Below are positions 1-11,694 of a DNA stretch of 64,000 nt, one piece after another; positions within the stretch are counted from its first letter, which is position 1; each line of letters starts with the position of its first letter. A model generated the notes under the pieces. The model did not search any database, was not told where the DNA came from, and saw only the letters and a program-made list of their open reading frames with translations. The DNA is from Phoebastria nigripes. Lineage: Eukaryota; Chordata; Aves; Procellariiformes; Diomedeidae. Location of the stretch: contig JAYKAV010002964.1 in the NCBI GenBank assembly GCA_035582835.1, positions 447,658-511,657 on the forward strand. Direction: 5' to 3'. A program made the translations under genes and the position numbers.

Positions 1-1542
1 GCTGACAGGCCTGTAGTTCCCCGGGTCCTCCTTCTGGCCCTTCTTGTAGATGGGCGTCACATTGGCAAGCCTCCAGTCGTCCGGGACCTCCCCCNTTAAC
101 CGGGACTGCTGATAAATGATGGAGAGTGGCTTGGCAAGCTCCTCCGCCAGCTCCCTCAGCACTCTCGGGTGGATCCCATCCGGCCCCATGGACTTGTGAG
201 CGTCCAGGTGGCGTAGCAGGTCGTTCACCGCTTCCTCCTGGATTATGGGGGGGTTTATCCTGCTTGCCACCCCCNTCTTCCAGCTGAGGGGGCTGAATAC
301 CCTGAGGGTGACTGGTCTGACTATTAAAGACCGAGGCAAAGAAGGCATTAAGTACCTCAGCCTTTTCCTCATCCTCAGTGGCAATGTTTCCCCCCACATC
401 CAATAAAGGATGGAGGTTCTCCTTGGCTCTCTTTTTGTCATTAATGTATTTGTAAAAACATTTTTTGTTGTCTCTAACGACAGCGGCCAGATTGCATTCT
501 AGCTTGGCTTTTGCCTTTCTGATTTCCTCTCTGCATGACCGAACGAGATCCCTGTACTCTTCTTGAGTTGCCTGCCCCTTCTTCCACAAGTGGTAAACTC
601 TCCTTTTTTTCCTGAGTCCCAGNAAGAGCTCCCTGTTCAGCCAGGCCGGTCGTCTTCCCCACCCCTTCTTCTTACAGCACACAGAGACAGCCTGCTCCTG
701 CGCCTTNAAGACTTCCTTCTTGAAGAACGTCCAGCTTTCCTGGACCCCTTTGACCTTCAGGACCGTCTCCCAAGGGACTCTCTCGACCAGTGTCCTGAAC
801 AGGCCAAAGTCTGCCCTCCGGAAATCCGTGGTAGCGGTTTTGCTGACCCGCCTCCTTACTTCACCAAGAATCGAGAATTCTATCATTTCATGGTCGCTAA
901 GCCCAAGACGGCCTCCGACCACCACATCTCCCACCAGTCCTTCTCTGTTNGTAAACAGCAGGTCGAGCGAGGCACCTCCCCTGGTAGGCTCCCTCACCAG
1001 CTGCGTCAGGAAGTTGTCTTCCACACACACTCCAGGAACCTCCTAGACTGTTTCTTCTCTGCTGTGTTGTATTTCCAGCAGACGTCCGGGAAGTTGAAGT
1101 CCCCCACGAGAACAAGGGTTAGCGATTGTGAGACTTCTGCCAGCCGCTTGTAGAATGCTTCATCAGCCTCTTCATCCTGGTTAGGTGGTCTATAACAGAC
1201 TCCCAGCAGGATATCTGCCTTGTTGGCCTTCCCCCTCATCCTTACCCATAAGCACTCAACCTTATCATCATCACAATCGTTGAGCTCTAGACAATCGAAA
1301 CACTCCCTAACATACAGAGCCACCCTACCGCCTCTCCTTCCTCGCCTGTCCCTTCTGAAGAGCTTATAGCCATCCATTGCAGCACTCCAATCATGAGAGT
1401 CATCCCATCATGTTTCTGTGATGGCGACTAAGTCACAGCTATCCCGCTGCACAATGGCTTCCAGCTCCTCCTGTTTGCCGCCCATGCTGNNTGCATTGGT
1501 GTAGATGCACTTGAGCTGGGCTATCGATTTCACCCCCAACAT
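1..1542 (-). pseudogene. CR1 ORF2 (endonuclease plus start of reverse transcriptase), broken and cut by window edge
   Basis: ORF2 would encode the AP-type endonuclease that nicks the target and the reverse transcriptase that copies the RNA there. A candidate start is the ATG at 1542-1540. The endonuclease is recognisable from GGRVALYVRE (about 1341-1312), the CYRPPN segment and the GDFNFPDVCW motif (about 1110-1081). After it come the linker (KKKGWGRRPAWLN, about 681-643; KCFYKYINDKK, about 460-428) and the RT N-terminus ([25 protein letters not shown] at the edge). Three lesions are visible: an in-frame TGA at 1410-1408 where a Trp codon is expected, a 2-base expansion of a GT run around 1021-1032, and one extra base in a run of seven C (plus-strand G, 247-253). 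Ns at 95, 275, 623, 707, 950 and 1489-1490 hide further bases. Some lesions in homopolymer or dinucleotide runs could be sequencing errors. Confidence 0.9.
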
Positions 1543-1604
1543 TGGCTTGCCACCCCTAGGCTCGTCTCTAGTGAGCCTGGTTTTATCCCCTTCCCCCTGC
1601 GAAC

Positions 1605-2465
1605 CTAGTTTAAAGCCCTCTCGATGAGCCCTGCCAGCTCATGAGCGAGAATCCTTTTCCCCCTGTGAGACAGCTGACCTCCATCTGTCACCAGCAGGCC
1701 CGGTGCCATGTAAACCTCCCCATGAGGCTCAAAAAAGCCAAAATTCTGCCGGTGGCACCAGCCCCTGAGCCACGTGTTGATCAGGCATTTTTTCCTGTCC
1801 CTGTCAGTATTCTTCCCTGCCACTGAAGGGATTGAGGAAAACACTACCTGTGCTCCTGATCTTTCAACCAATCTCCCCAGTGCCCTGAAGTCCCTTTTGA
1901 CCACTTCTGGGTTTATCTCTGCAACCTCGTCACTGCCAGCCTGTATAACCAATAGCGGGTAGTAGTCAGAGGGCCAGACCAGACCGGGGAGTTTCCTAGT
2001 AATGTCTCTAACCCGGGCCCCAGGGAGGCAGCAGATTTCCCTGTGGGATGGGTCCGGTCGGCATATCGGGCCCTCCGTTCCCCTCAGAAGGGAATCGCCT
2101 ATGACAATTACCCTCCTTTTTTTCTTAGCTGAGGCAGTCATAATGCGTGGGGCTGGCTGCCTCACCCTAGGCAACCCCTTGGATAGACCTTCATCTACAC
2201 CTTCATTTACCTGGCCCTCGAGTTCCAGAGCCCCATATCTGTTGTGTAAGGGCAACTGGGAAGGTGAGGGAGGCCGGGCGGGGGTTCGCCTGGCACCCCG
2301 AGAAGGGACGTGTTTCCATTCCCCCCCATCACTTAGGTCCCCTCCTTTTGCCTGGTGGCAAGAGGGTATTTTTTCAGATATTTTTTTCAGGTATTTTTTC
2401 TGCCTGGTGGCAAGAGATATTTTTTCAGAGACATTTGAGGTAAGAAGTTCACTTTCTTTGTGCAT
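1605..2465 (-). CDS. CR1 ORF1 protein with SGNH/GDSL-esterase-like domain
   Basis: An open frame of 286 codons, the longest in the window. Residues 1-45 are Lys-rich and contain a near repeat (SEKI... at about 13 and 30). Residues 50-115 are Pro/Arg-rich linker, ending in a basic patch (KKKRR, 114-118). The esterase-like domain follows. Block I is GDSLLRG at 123-129, with Ser125 as the expected nucleophile. The equivalent of the family's GxND block reads GSDE at 177-180, and the expected DxxH block reads DGGQ at 261-264, so the catalytic His seems replaced by Gln, with another His at 267. In CR1, ORF1 acts as an RNA-binding partner of the ORF2 replicase; the role of the esterase is not settled. 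The start Met is uncertain because the natural 5' end may be lost or rearranged. It is mobile-element protein, not a host gene. Confidence 0.85.
   Translation of the reverse strand: MHKESELLTSNVSEKISLATRQKKYLKKISEKIPSCHQAKGGDLSDGGEWKHVPSRGARRTPARPPSPSQLPLHNRYGALELEGQVNEGVDEGLSKGLPRVRQPAPRIMTASAKKKRRVIVIGDSLLRGTEGPICRPDPSHREICCLPGARVRDITRKLPGLVWPSDYYPLLVIQAGSDEVAEINPEVVKRDFRALGRLVERSGAQVVFSSIPSVAGKNTDRDRKKCLINTWLRGWCHRQNFGFFEPHGEVYMAPGLLVTDGGQLSHRGKRILAHELAGLIERALN
2349..2430 (+). repeat. Short direct duplication at the 5' edge of the CR1 ORF1
   Basis: A segment beginning TGCCTGGTGGCAAGAG and followed by a TATTTTTTCAGA-like tail occurs at about 2349-2378 and again at 2401-2430. A third partial copy of the T-rich tail (TTTTCAGGTATTTTTTC) lies between them. 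On the minus strand this gives the repeated SEKI(S/P) peptide near the ORF1 N-terminus. It may be slippage, or a rearrangement made when the element inserted. Confidence 0.75.
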
Positions 2466-3989
2466 GTGCTAGAAGGATGAAGGCAGAGCATGAAAGACCT
2501 GTGACTTCTCCCCAAGGGATCAAATATCCTCCTGTTTGGATGCAAGGATGTTTTCAAGGTTGTTTAACATTGGGTCACTGAAAAATAATTTTGGGTACTG
2601 AGTCTCTAAATACTCGGTCTCCCTCTTCAGCATCACAGGAGGTTTGGTTTGGGGGTTGTGACACACTTAGTCATCTCACACACTCACATAGCAACATGGG
2701 CATGTCATTTTGAGTGAGGGGCAGATCAGAGGGTAGGATCAACCACTTACTGTGGCAGAAGACTGAGGGATAGAGCTTCCTGGAAAGAATTGTGAAGCAC
2801 AGCACAGAAGAAGCTGTCTGCACCTTGCCACTGGCGTGGACATTTCAGAAGCTATTCCCTGGATACATTCCTGTGCTCCCTGCAAGTTAGTACAGGGAGA
2901 TGGGAATTGGAATTGCCATGGTCTCTGGCAATTGTGGTCAGTCACGGCAGTGCCAGCAACACTTACCTGAAACTGAGCTTGTCCAAGCTGTGCTGAGATC
3001 ATCTCAGGTGGTGGGATCTCTTTGCATACCTTGCATCTCTGCCATGGGGGAGCAGAATACACCAGTGCATCAACTGGTACTGCTGATTTGTTTAGGTTTG
3101 TTTCTAGTCCTACTCTTTGATATTGAAACTCCAGCCGTGAGAGAAGAGGATACATGTCAATTGACTGCACACATACTTCCCACAAGTGACTAAGTGCAAA
3201 AATGTTGTTTGGGCCACAGATTAATGTTTTATTTCAAGTCAGGATGGTCAGAAAAAGAATACCCATATGTGTGGCCTTTGTATTTGACTTCTCTGCTCAT
3301 TTGTTCCCTGTAAAGTGCACCCAGCAGCTGGGATTATCAAGGACAGGGATGAGGAGGTGTGCTACAGATCTTTACTCACTTACACACTGTAAATCGAGAA
3401 AAAGGTCAGTGATGTTACACTTGCATGAAACCCAAGGGCCATGAAAAGTGGGCCCACTATGTACATCCAGGGCTACATTTTCATGACAAATAACATTTTA
3501 ATTCAGAAATGACATATTGATTTCAGGGGAATTAATGGCAAAGTAAAGTATTGATTTAGGTTAAAATCAATGGAAGACCTCCTTCTCCCTTCGATGAAAA
3601 GGAAGGCCAATTCTGTTAAAAAAGCAACTAGAAAACACCAGACATAATTCCCAAGTGAAATGGTACAGGTACACTCTCATGGCAGGACAGAGGGTTAAAT
3701 CACTCCTTACTTTGAAAACTAATTCATTTTTCAGCTGCAAAGCAAAAGGAAAGTCAGTGTAAAACATCTCCACAGATTTCAGCAGCCCTTGAACTGGCCC
3801 TAAATTACCGGTTTATATATATATCTTTTTTCATAAGCAAGACTACAATTAAAGCAGTAGCCTACAATAAAACATTCCTGAGTACCCATGCGCCTCCACT
3901 TGTTATTGCGAAATGGTGTTTTATTTTCTCACGTGCAATCTCCATACATGGTATCACACAACGTAAATGACTTGTGGCAGCTGTGCACA
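2441..3989. other. No gene seen; AT-rich noncoding DNA
   Basis: This flanks the 5' side of the CR1 insertion. Open frames reach about 150 codons at most (for example 2739-3185 minus) and have no recognisable domain. I see no repeat family I can name. Confidence 0.6.
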
Positions 3990-4256
3990 GGATGAGAAGA
4001 AACAGGATTAAATTGCAGGAAGGACGAGTTAAGTCTCAATATTAGGAAAAATCCTAAAATGTAAAATCTAAGCAAGATCCTAAACAAACTGTATAAGGAG
4101 ACAGCAGTGTCTGTATCCCCCAACATCTTAAGAATAGCCTAGACAAACACCTGTCAGGAACAGTTTGAGTAGATATTAATCCATCCTCAGGAAAGCAGGA
4201 CAGACTAGAGAACCTTTTGTTATCTTTTCCAGCTTTACTTTTTATGGGTCTATATA
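3990..4256 (+). mobile_element. Old CR1 3' fragment
   Basis: The order of recognisable pieces matches the CR1 3' region: AGGATTAAATTGCAG, then AATATTAGGAAAAATCCTAA, then TAGACAAACACCTGTCAGGA near 4140-4160, then a degraded version of the terminal part about the treated base pattern CCAGCTTTAC...TATGGGTCTATA. There are many substitutions, so it is an ancient copy of the older, amniote-wide CR1 type rather than the young type at the left edge. Confidence 0.75.
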
Positions 4257-5654
4257 TTTCCTTCTAACATGACAGAATTAGCAGTTTCAGTTGACAGTTC
4301 TGTGGCTTAATGCATCGCCAAGTCTTGGGGAAAGTTGCATGTACTAGTAGAGTTGATGGACTGTGCCTCGTTGAAGTAGTTTATTATTTTCACCTTCTAC
4401 AGGGGCAAAAGAAGAAGAGAGCACTTATGTGGTATGATGAGTTAAGTCAGTGTTGTAGCCTAAAACAGAGCTTGGATCATGCAGCTCTGACCACACTTTT
4501 CTTGCTGTTGCAAGCATTCTGCCATGAACTCGTACGTTACTCCTCCTCTCTCACTGGGATTAAACAAACTGTTTAATTCAGATGGCAGCAAATTGCTCAA
4601 GTGGACCAAATCAATGGTAAGAGCTTTGGAATAAAAATAGTTGAATTAATACGGGAACCTCAAGCCACCTCTCCACAGTCCACATCTTGTAATAAACCCA
4701 CAGCCAGTAATTTCTCACCTGCTGCTAGCCATTTAAGGAAAAAACAGGTAAGTGACAAAGGATCACTGTAAAAAAGACGTTGTTATTCTCACTTATCAAA
4801 TTCTATTATCTTTTTCTTAAGCAATAATGTACTGGATTTTTTTCATCAGCTAACACCATAGCTCAATGTCACATTAAAAACATAAGAAGAAACTAGCATG
4901 TGTATACAGTAGTAAGTTAATTCCAACACCAGCAGCACCTCTGGCAGACAGCGCATGTAAAATGCAGTGTTGAAAAGCAACCTATACCTCTTTCGGTAGG
5001 ATAGATTTAGCTTGTTTGATAACAGGCAGTTCAGGTAATAACTGAGGAGGAGAAAGAATATGTTTTGAGGGCAACTGTATGAATTCTGCTTATGAATATC
5101 ACAAACCTATTGAGCCATTTCAGGAATGGTCCAAGTCATATACCTGAGGACTCTGTATGAGTCAAAGACAGCTCTGAATTTACCTGTGAGTAATCTGTTA
5201 CATATAGTTGCAAGTAGATGGAAAAATTTTCCAGATTATCGCTGACATACGAGACCGTTCACATGTTTTCTGTTTTTAGTCTGAGGTGGGGTTCCAGACA
5301 GAGTTGTTTTTCAGCAGGCAGCATTAGACTTAAAAGTACTCAGCCCAAGCTGAAATCTCCTTAGAGCCTGAACATCTTCACTCTGGGTACTTTCATTTGA
5401 CCATCCAGTGCTACTGCTTCTCCCATCTTTCCTCGGCCAAGTAGAAAAATTATCTTGTGCTATCACAAGTCCTATTCCAATTACACACAAGCACACGCAC
5501 ACACACACACACGTATTTTAGAACAAGAGGAACTCCTGTGTCTGTTTCGTTAATATAAATATCCCTCAGTAATTCCTGCAGTGAACTAGCCTTCCTCACT
5601 GTAGAAATGAATGATGTTGAACTCATTTATTTGCATTGCAATGGTGTTTAGAGA
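4257..5654. other. No gene seen; noncoding DNA
   Basis: AT-rich DNA without a supported exon or a named repeat apart from the CA microsatellite at 5483-5512. The 88-codon frame at 4310-4576 has no recognisable motif and is treated as chance. Confidence 0.6.
5483..5512. repeat. Imperfect (CA)n microsatellite
   Basis: An alternating CA tract with two interruptions (CACACAAGCACACG, then a pure run) before ACGTATTTTA. Confidence 0.9.
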
Positions 5655-5775
5655 CTCCAGAAAAAAGGCAGGGCTTTATTGTGCTAGGCACTGTACACTT
5701 ATTTAATAAAAGACAGCCCCTACAGCAAACAGCTCACAATCAACAGAGACAAGAGAGGTAGAAGATGGGAGAAAA
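5655..5775 (-). repeat. Ancient MIR-like SINE relic
   Basis: The string ATTGTGCTAGGCACTGTAC followed by AAAAGACAGCCCCTACAG and AGCTCACAATC resembles a widespread old amniote SINE segment that I remember as MIR-type. Orientation is judged from the GCTAGGCACTGT piece. No tRNA-like head is visible. Confidence 0.5.
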
Positions 5776-8700
5776 TACGCTTTTATCAAATTCCAGCTTT
5801 CAGATGCAATATCCGTTTGGAGTCACCACCTGAATGAAATTTAAGATCTGAAAGGCTACCTTTATTACTTGTATTCATAAATATTTATGGCAATTTAACC
5901 TCAAAATTCCCATGTGCTCAGAGCCTTAAATATGCTTTCAGCACAAAGGGAATTTAGCATGCATATCTGAGGGCGTAACGGTTTGAGTAATCAATTCGGT
6001 GTTCCCCTCGAAGAGCTAGAGCACTACTCAACTGAATAGTCTGCTTTGTAGCAAAATACTAGTAATGTGTACAGGGACGTATAGCCAGCACATCTTGCTA
6101 GAGGCTAGCCATGCCTGTTTTAAACATGCCTGTTATAGCCTGTGCTTTCTTCCAGGCTCTAAAATACCACCTGCCACTCCAGACTCATGACAGCTGCGAG
6201 AATCCTGATGGAATTTTAAAAATAATATTGCATATTATTTTGAAATGTATGAAATACTATATATTAGGATGTAAATAAAATATGTTTGAGTCTTTCATTT
6301 CGCCTTCTGCTGCTTGACATATTACAGGTTATAGTCTTCAACTCCTCTATTCCCCAAACTCAAGGACTAGAAATTTTCCTTTACCCAAGATGGCTGTGAA
6401 GTTTGTGTAATCCCGTGACTCCAGGAACTGAGACTTTCAAGGGCAAACGTAAATTATCAAGAAACTTAAAAGAAAATTGTCCTAACGGTATCATCCAGCA
6501 AGTTGCATCTGCAGGGCTTCTTTACAGCTAGCAGTACAGTTATCATTTCACAGTTTTGTTTTAATTTTTCAAGACAGTTATTAATAACTGATCTTTCTTT
6601 GGAGTTTGTTCTATAATTCAGACATTTTCAAAGAAAGACCAGCTTGGACTAGTGAACCTTTTTAAGCCTTTAATGGAAACGTAAACTCCCACTCACCAAT
6701 CTATGTCATTATCTGTGCCAACGCTGCTATATGTAATTGGCTGGGGCAGGATATCTTATAAAACTGCTATTCCTTGTTAGTGTCTTGTTAACAAAACCTG
6801 GTTTAAATGTAGCCCTCGTTAATACGCTACGAGGGTTCTGGTAACTTGCAGGAACACAGCATCCTGCCATATACCTTGTATTCCCATTTCAGATAAAAAG
6901 GGAAACCAACTATTTTCTTTATGTAGCAATAGGCTAATGCCAGTAGAATAAAGAAAATAATTTCTCTAATCCTGATTTATCACCGTTCTGCTCTAGATAC
7001 TGTTTTGTAGGCTTAGAAACAAAGGTGACAAAAATACAGTGAACTCATCATGGGTAACCATTGGGTGTTAGCCAGAAGGCATTTAGCTGTGTTTTATCTT
7101 ATAGTGTTAGTGATTGTATATGAGTGGTGGGAGTATTTCTATCACTGAAGTCAGTCAGGCTCAGTAAGTGACAAAGGAAGTAACCAAAGGAAGATTTTTC
7201 AATACGTTGATATCCCCTATATGTGAAATCAGTGGGAGTGTTGCTTAAATGCTGATTGTGTTACATGGTTTAGAAACAGAGAGTTAAAACCATACATACA
7301 AGAAACACAAGAATGATAGCTGTTTTAAAAACAGAATTAATAAAACACATAAAATTCCTACACTTAGGATTTTTTTTTTCTGGAGTAGACACTGAAGACT
7401 TGAAATGCTAGACTTTCATGCAGACTAAAATATTCCTTAAGGCTTCTATTTTAAACATTTCCCTCTAAAATTTTCAGCTAAAACAGGATTATTCAAAATT
7501 TTCAGATGGCAAAACCAATTTTTCCAATCCAAATGTACTTTTGAGAAACTCACAATTTTCCATAAAAAGGAGAAAACTCTTTAATAAAAATTCCTGATGT
7601 GTTGTTACAAACTGATTTTAGATCACCAGAATATGTGGTCTTAAATTCTATTTAACTGCAGAGGAAACAATCCATTATTCAGGAACACCGAGATTCAGGA
7701 GCACTTGGGGATACCATAATTGCTTGCTGTGCCTGTAGTGAGCTGGGGGAACATTTACTAAAAAACCCAAATAAAATAGTCTAAGCTGCGTGAAAAATGA
7801 GCCTTACTATCAAAAATCACTTCATTGCCTTTGACAACGTGACCAGTGGTTTTTCTGTGAATTATCAAGTCTCCCAGATGTCCTCATCTCTCAGGGACTG
7901 GGACTTCACTTGAGCTGCACCAGGGGTAACGTCCGAATGTCTATGGCAAAGATTAAATATCTAGTGAGTGCCAGAAGAAAGCACATACACTGAACCACCA
8001 AATCATCATTCAATAAATCTGCTCTTGTTCTATACTAGTTTGTTTTTGCTGAGTTCTGTGGATTTTATTTCCAAAGAAATACATCAAGAGCTGTAATGGG
8101 AAAACATATCTGTTCCTTCCACAGGAGAAAACAGAAGTAAAGGAGACAGGAAAGGTAGGAAGGATGAATAGATGGACAGACAGACCCACCATCATCTTTT
8201 ATTCACTTTCTCTTAGCCTCTGATCCCCAGAGATCCCTGAAGAGTTAATGTGACTGATATCAATTGCCTTACTACCTGCTGGGTATTTTTTAATAATAAT
8301 AATCTAATTAAGGATGGAGTGTGAATTGTCTGCAAGGTACCAAGAACCTGGGGCGTGAAAATAAAATTAAGCTTCTGACTTAAGTACAAAAGGGGACCTC
8401 AGGGTAGAACAACAACAACAACAAAAATCACAGTATTTATCAGTGGCAGTTTGAAATACACAGCACAAGAGAAGAGGGCAGATTCTCATACTCAATCTGC
8501 ATTACTGATGTAAGTTATTGACCATCATAGCTGGCTACTGATCAAAGGTTTTATTCCCCTTCAGGAGGTAGAGGCATGGGGCCTGGGCTGTTTGCAAAAC
8601 CCTAGTAAGATGTGTGTTGCTGGGAAAGCCATTTTGCTTCTGACATCACCTCTTTTTCCTTCACCTACTTTGTGTTTGCTTTGACTTTGCAGACTGCGAG

Positions 8701-10540
8701 CTGTTTGCAACAGGAACAGCCTATTTCTGTTTGTATTTGCAGTTTACAGCACAGGGCATCCCTGATTTTGATTGAGACATTTCAGGTTCTGCAGAGACGT
8801 AAATACAAGAATTTAAAAGACAATTTTTTTGCTTCTGTAAGTGTGTGCAACAGTGTTAGTTTATTTCCCCCTCCCCCCCCATCACCCCACATCCATTTGC
8901 TGCATCTTATTACACCTTGAAATGCTGGCATAAACTCTTCAAAGCAGGGACAACTTATTAGCTGTTTGCCTGCGCAACACTGAAGGCATTACAAGCCCAG
9001 TCTTTGATTCACGTGACTGCATGCAGCTGGGCAGATATAAAACAAGAACACATACAGTACAGCAAAGCACTGCTCATTTGTTCCAGTGGAAGCCAAAGAG
9101 GAGGGACTTGATGAGATGTCACATACCCCTCTCAGCTCCATGGAGGATCATCTTCCCCAGAAAGCTCTGCAGAGAGACTAATGAGAGGGGCAGAGTGCAA
9201 CCATAGAAGACAAGAGAGTTTTCTCACAAAAATGGAAATTTTAACAGCCCTGCTGGGCCAGAACAATCAGGCCTTTTCAGGAAGCAATGTGATTTATAAT
9301 AAATGCTGTCCATAAGCACAATGGATTTGCTACTTCAGATGTTCCCACTGATTTACATTTGGAACCTCAATGGTAGCTAGCAAGCCTGGCAGGTTAACAA
9401 AGTGGCGTATTTCGTGAAGAGCAGTAGTCATACTCACAGTGCCTATGGGAAGCATAGCTGTCATGGCAATAAAATGATTAGTATACAGAGGAACAGAAGG
9501 GCACTCACTAGCCTGTTTTTAATCTTTTAAGTAATTCCAGCTTGTGAAGGTTAAAGGGATTGGCAGCATGAGACACTAGAGCTTTGTAGACATCCAGTTC
9601 CCTTTCTTTGATTTTTCTTTTTGCTCTCCTGATAAGATCTTGGCAAAAAGCAGTGAGAAACAGCTTCACTGTAATCTCAGTAGGTCTGGTCATTTAGGGA
9701 GGCTACCACTTGTTACGAAGGAAAATGACAAGGCAAGACAGAGTTTCAAAGGCAGCCTTGACAATTCTGTCCAAGGAGAGCTAGTAGCAAATGAATATAT
9801 CCATTTGTACACTGTGCCCAACTCATTGCTGACCCAAGGCCTGTGAGTATCATGATTTACTGTATTTGTTAGTATAAACAAAGTCCTCTTCCTTAGGAAA
9901 AAGTAGGAGCTGGTCACAAAGTGGATTAACTTACAACCTTAAAGGCGGATGGGGTGAGGAGGGTGCCATGTGGTTTAGTGAGGTGTAAGCTTCATCTTCA
10001 TCTTTTACTGAGTTTTGTCCTTTTAAAATGAATTTCCTTTCCAAGAAAATACATTTTCATTGCAGATATAAACCTTTCCAGAAGTGTCCCAATGTACAGA
10101 GAATTAATACATTTCATAAAGTCCAGGCCAGTCTCCAGATGAGAAAGTTATTGAAATCCATTTGGTAGGGAAGAGCTCAGGTCCACAGTTCTGGTCAGCT
10201 TAGGTGTCTTTCAGCAGTGGGTTTGCATTATTCTTGTATCTAGGACTGAAAAGACATCTAGAGTTGGATTCATCTGGATATTTACATCTTAGCTACTGAT
10301 GCCAGGGTGCCGTTATGGCCAAAGGAGAGAAGCAGGCAATTCTAGGACCCAATTCATCTTGCTCTAAATAGAAATCTGAAATACATCAGATAAATCACAC
10401 CTGTTGCTTTTTCCCAATGTCTCTAAAGGGATCTTGAGATGAATACCAAAAAATAGACAATGCCATCATAAAATCATTAGTTTTGACATTCTCAAATCTA
10501 GAATGGGACCTCAAAACAAGGAGAGCAGTTTGGTGAAGGT
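5776..10540. other. No gene seen; long AT-rich noncoding stretch
   Basis: No domain-bearing frame or RNA gene is seen. It holds an (AAC)n tract near 8409-8424, a C-rich patch near 8866-8881, and a segment near 8480-8520 (GGGCAGATTCTCATACTCAA) that vaguely resembles the old hairpin repeat seen better at 48001. The 102-codon frame at 8612-8920 ends in low-complexity Pro codons from the C-rich patch and is not convincing. Confidence 0.55.
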
Positions 10541-10645
10541 ACATGTACCTGGAAAACAGGAGACCCAGGTTCAAGCCTTTGTTTCAGATCCAGTGTAATT
10601 TTGGGTTTAAGTTTCCCAAAGACAAAGGGCATAGACCTTTGACTA
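10541..10645 (+). repeat. MIR-like SINE relic with a tRNA-type B box
   Basis: GGAGACCCAGGTTCAAGCC is typical of the tRNA-derived head of MIR-class SINEs, and GGTTCAAGCC at 10568-10577 is close to a pol III B box. The following GTGTAATTTTGGGTTTAAGTT matches the degraded 'gtgacctTGGGcaAGTT' portion. It is heavily mutated. Confidence 0.55.
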
Positions 10646-11694
10646 ATTAGAGGTGGGCAGGTTACTTCCCTTTACCTCTTCCATATTTTCAAAAATAAGC
10701 TAAAAGGTCCAACTTTCGTCCTATAGTATTGATCAGAACNCCAATGTTTGCAGTGGAGTCGAATTATTGTTGACACTAAAAGTGCTTCTTGATGAAATGC
10801 ACAAAAGATTCATAGAGATGGGTAGGTTTTATCCACCAGTGAAATTAAACTATCTCATGAGAGGAACATGAGAACGGCTTAACAATCCTCAGCAGCACTC
10901 CAGAATAATGCAGGACAAGTCCTAATAAAGTGAATGTTTCAGCAGCCTAAATTTAACTCCCTGTATGTGATTCTCCAGGTTCTTGGGTTTCTATCTCAGT
11001 TCTTACGACAAAACCTAGAGGTCTTTAGTTATAGTAAGTAATCAGTTGCCTTCCAGTTCCACCACACCCCTTTATAGTCTTCAGAGGCCTTGCCTTTTTT
11101 CAGTACTGACTCAGAGAGAAGAGTAGTATATAAAATATATAGATGTGAATCAACTGAGGGCCCTTCTGTCTCAGCAAACTTGGGAATGTATTTGGGAGCA
11201 CAGCTTATGGTCTCAAATTCTGATAACTCTGGCTCATCAAGCATCAGCCTCAGCCAGCATTTCAAACAGCTATGTTCAAATAACTAATGTCAACAAATCA
11301 CAGTCATAAATAATTATCAGAGGATCAAGATCATAAGGTTTGATTATTTAACAAGGAATTTATCCAACACAAACCAGCCAGAAACAATATTTATAAGCTC
11401 CTTCGCTCTTTCTCATCTCCAACTTTCTTTTTCTTTCACCAGCTGTGAATTGGTCTAGCAAGGAAAGACCTACACAGATGTATAAACACAGAAGAAGGTT
11501 AATTTGGTATGGATCAGGCTTTACTTAAACTAAACATAGTGGTGAGGTTCAAACTCCCTGGTCATGTACTGCCTCAATGAAATGCACTTTAATGGCAAAA
11601 TAAAATAGTAAAGACAGTGGGACTGTCCTTCTTTCTCTCTTAGGCATGGATAAGGTCTCTGTCAATATGTGTTACCTCATTTGAGAAAACCTAT
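10646..11694. other. No gene seen; noncoding DNA
   Basis: Two overlapping frames on opposite strands (11029-11265 and 11090-11287) share the same DNA and neither shows a domain. No named repeat is seen. Confidence 0.55.

Larger units (their letters stand above)
1..2440 (-). mobile_element. CR1 LINE retrotransposon, 5' half, relatively young copy
   Basis: A minus-strand non-LTR retrotransposon of the CR1 class. Read on the minus strand it shows, in order, ORF1 with an esterase-like domain (2465-1605), a short spacer, the ORF2 endonuclease (about 1542-1030), the linker, and the beginning of the reverse transcriptase, whose NYRPVS motif sits at the window edge. The 3' half, including most of the RT and the 3' tail, lies outside the window. 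Most CR1 copies in birds are short 3' fragments, so one that retains ORF1 is unusually long. Only a few disabling changes are visible, which suggests a fairly recent insertion. The 5' boundary is soft: CR1-like sequence becomes unrecognisable to me between about 2350 and 2465, near a duplicated segment. Confidence 0.93.

Noticed and set aside
563..1153. 196-codon plus-strand frame
   Set aside because: It is the antisense of CR1 ORF2, whose minus-strand protein motifs are unmistakable.
10568..10577. Possible tRNA gene from a B-box-like GGTTCAAGCC
   Set aside because: No A box or cloverleaf could be formed; the flanks fit a MIR-type SINE relic.
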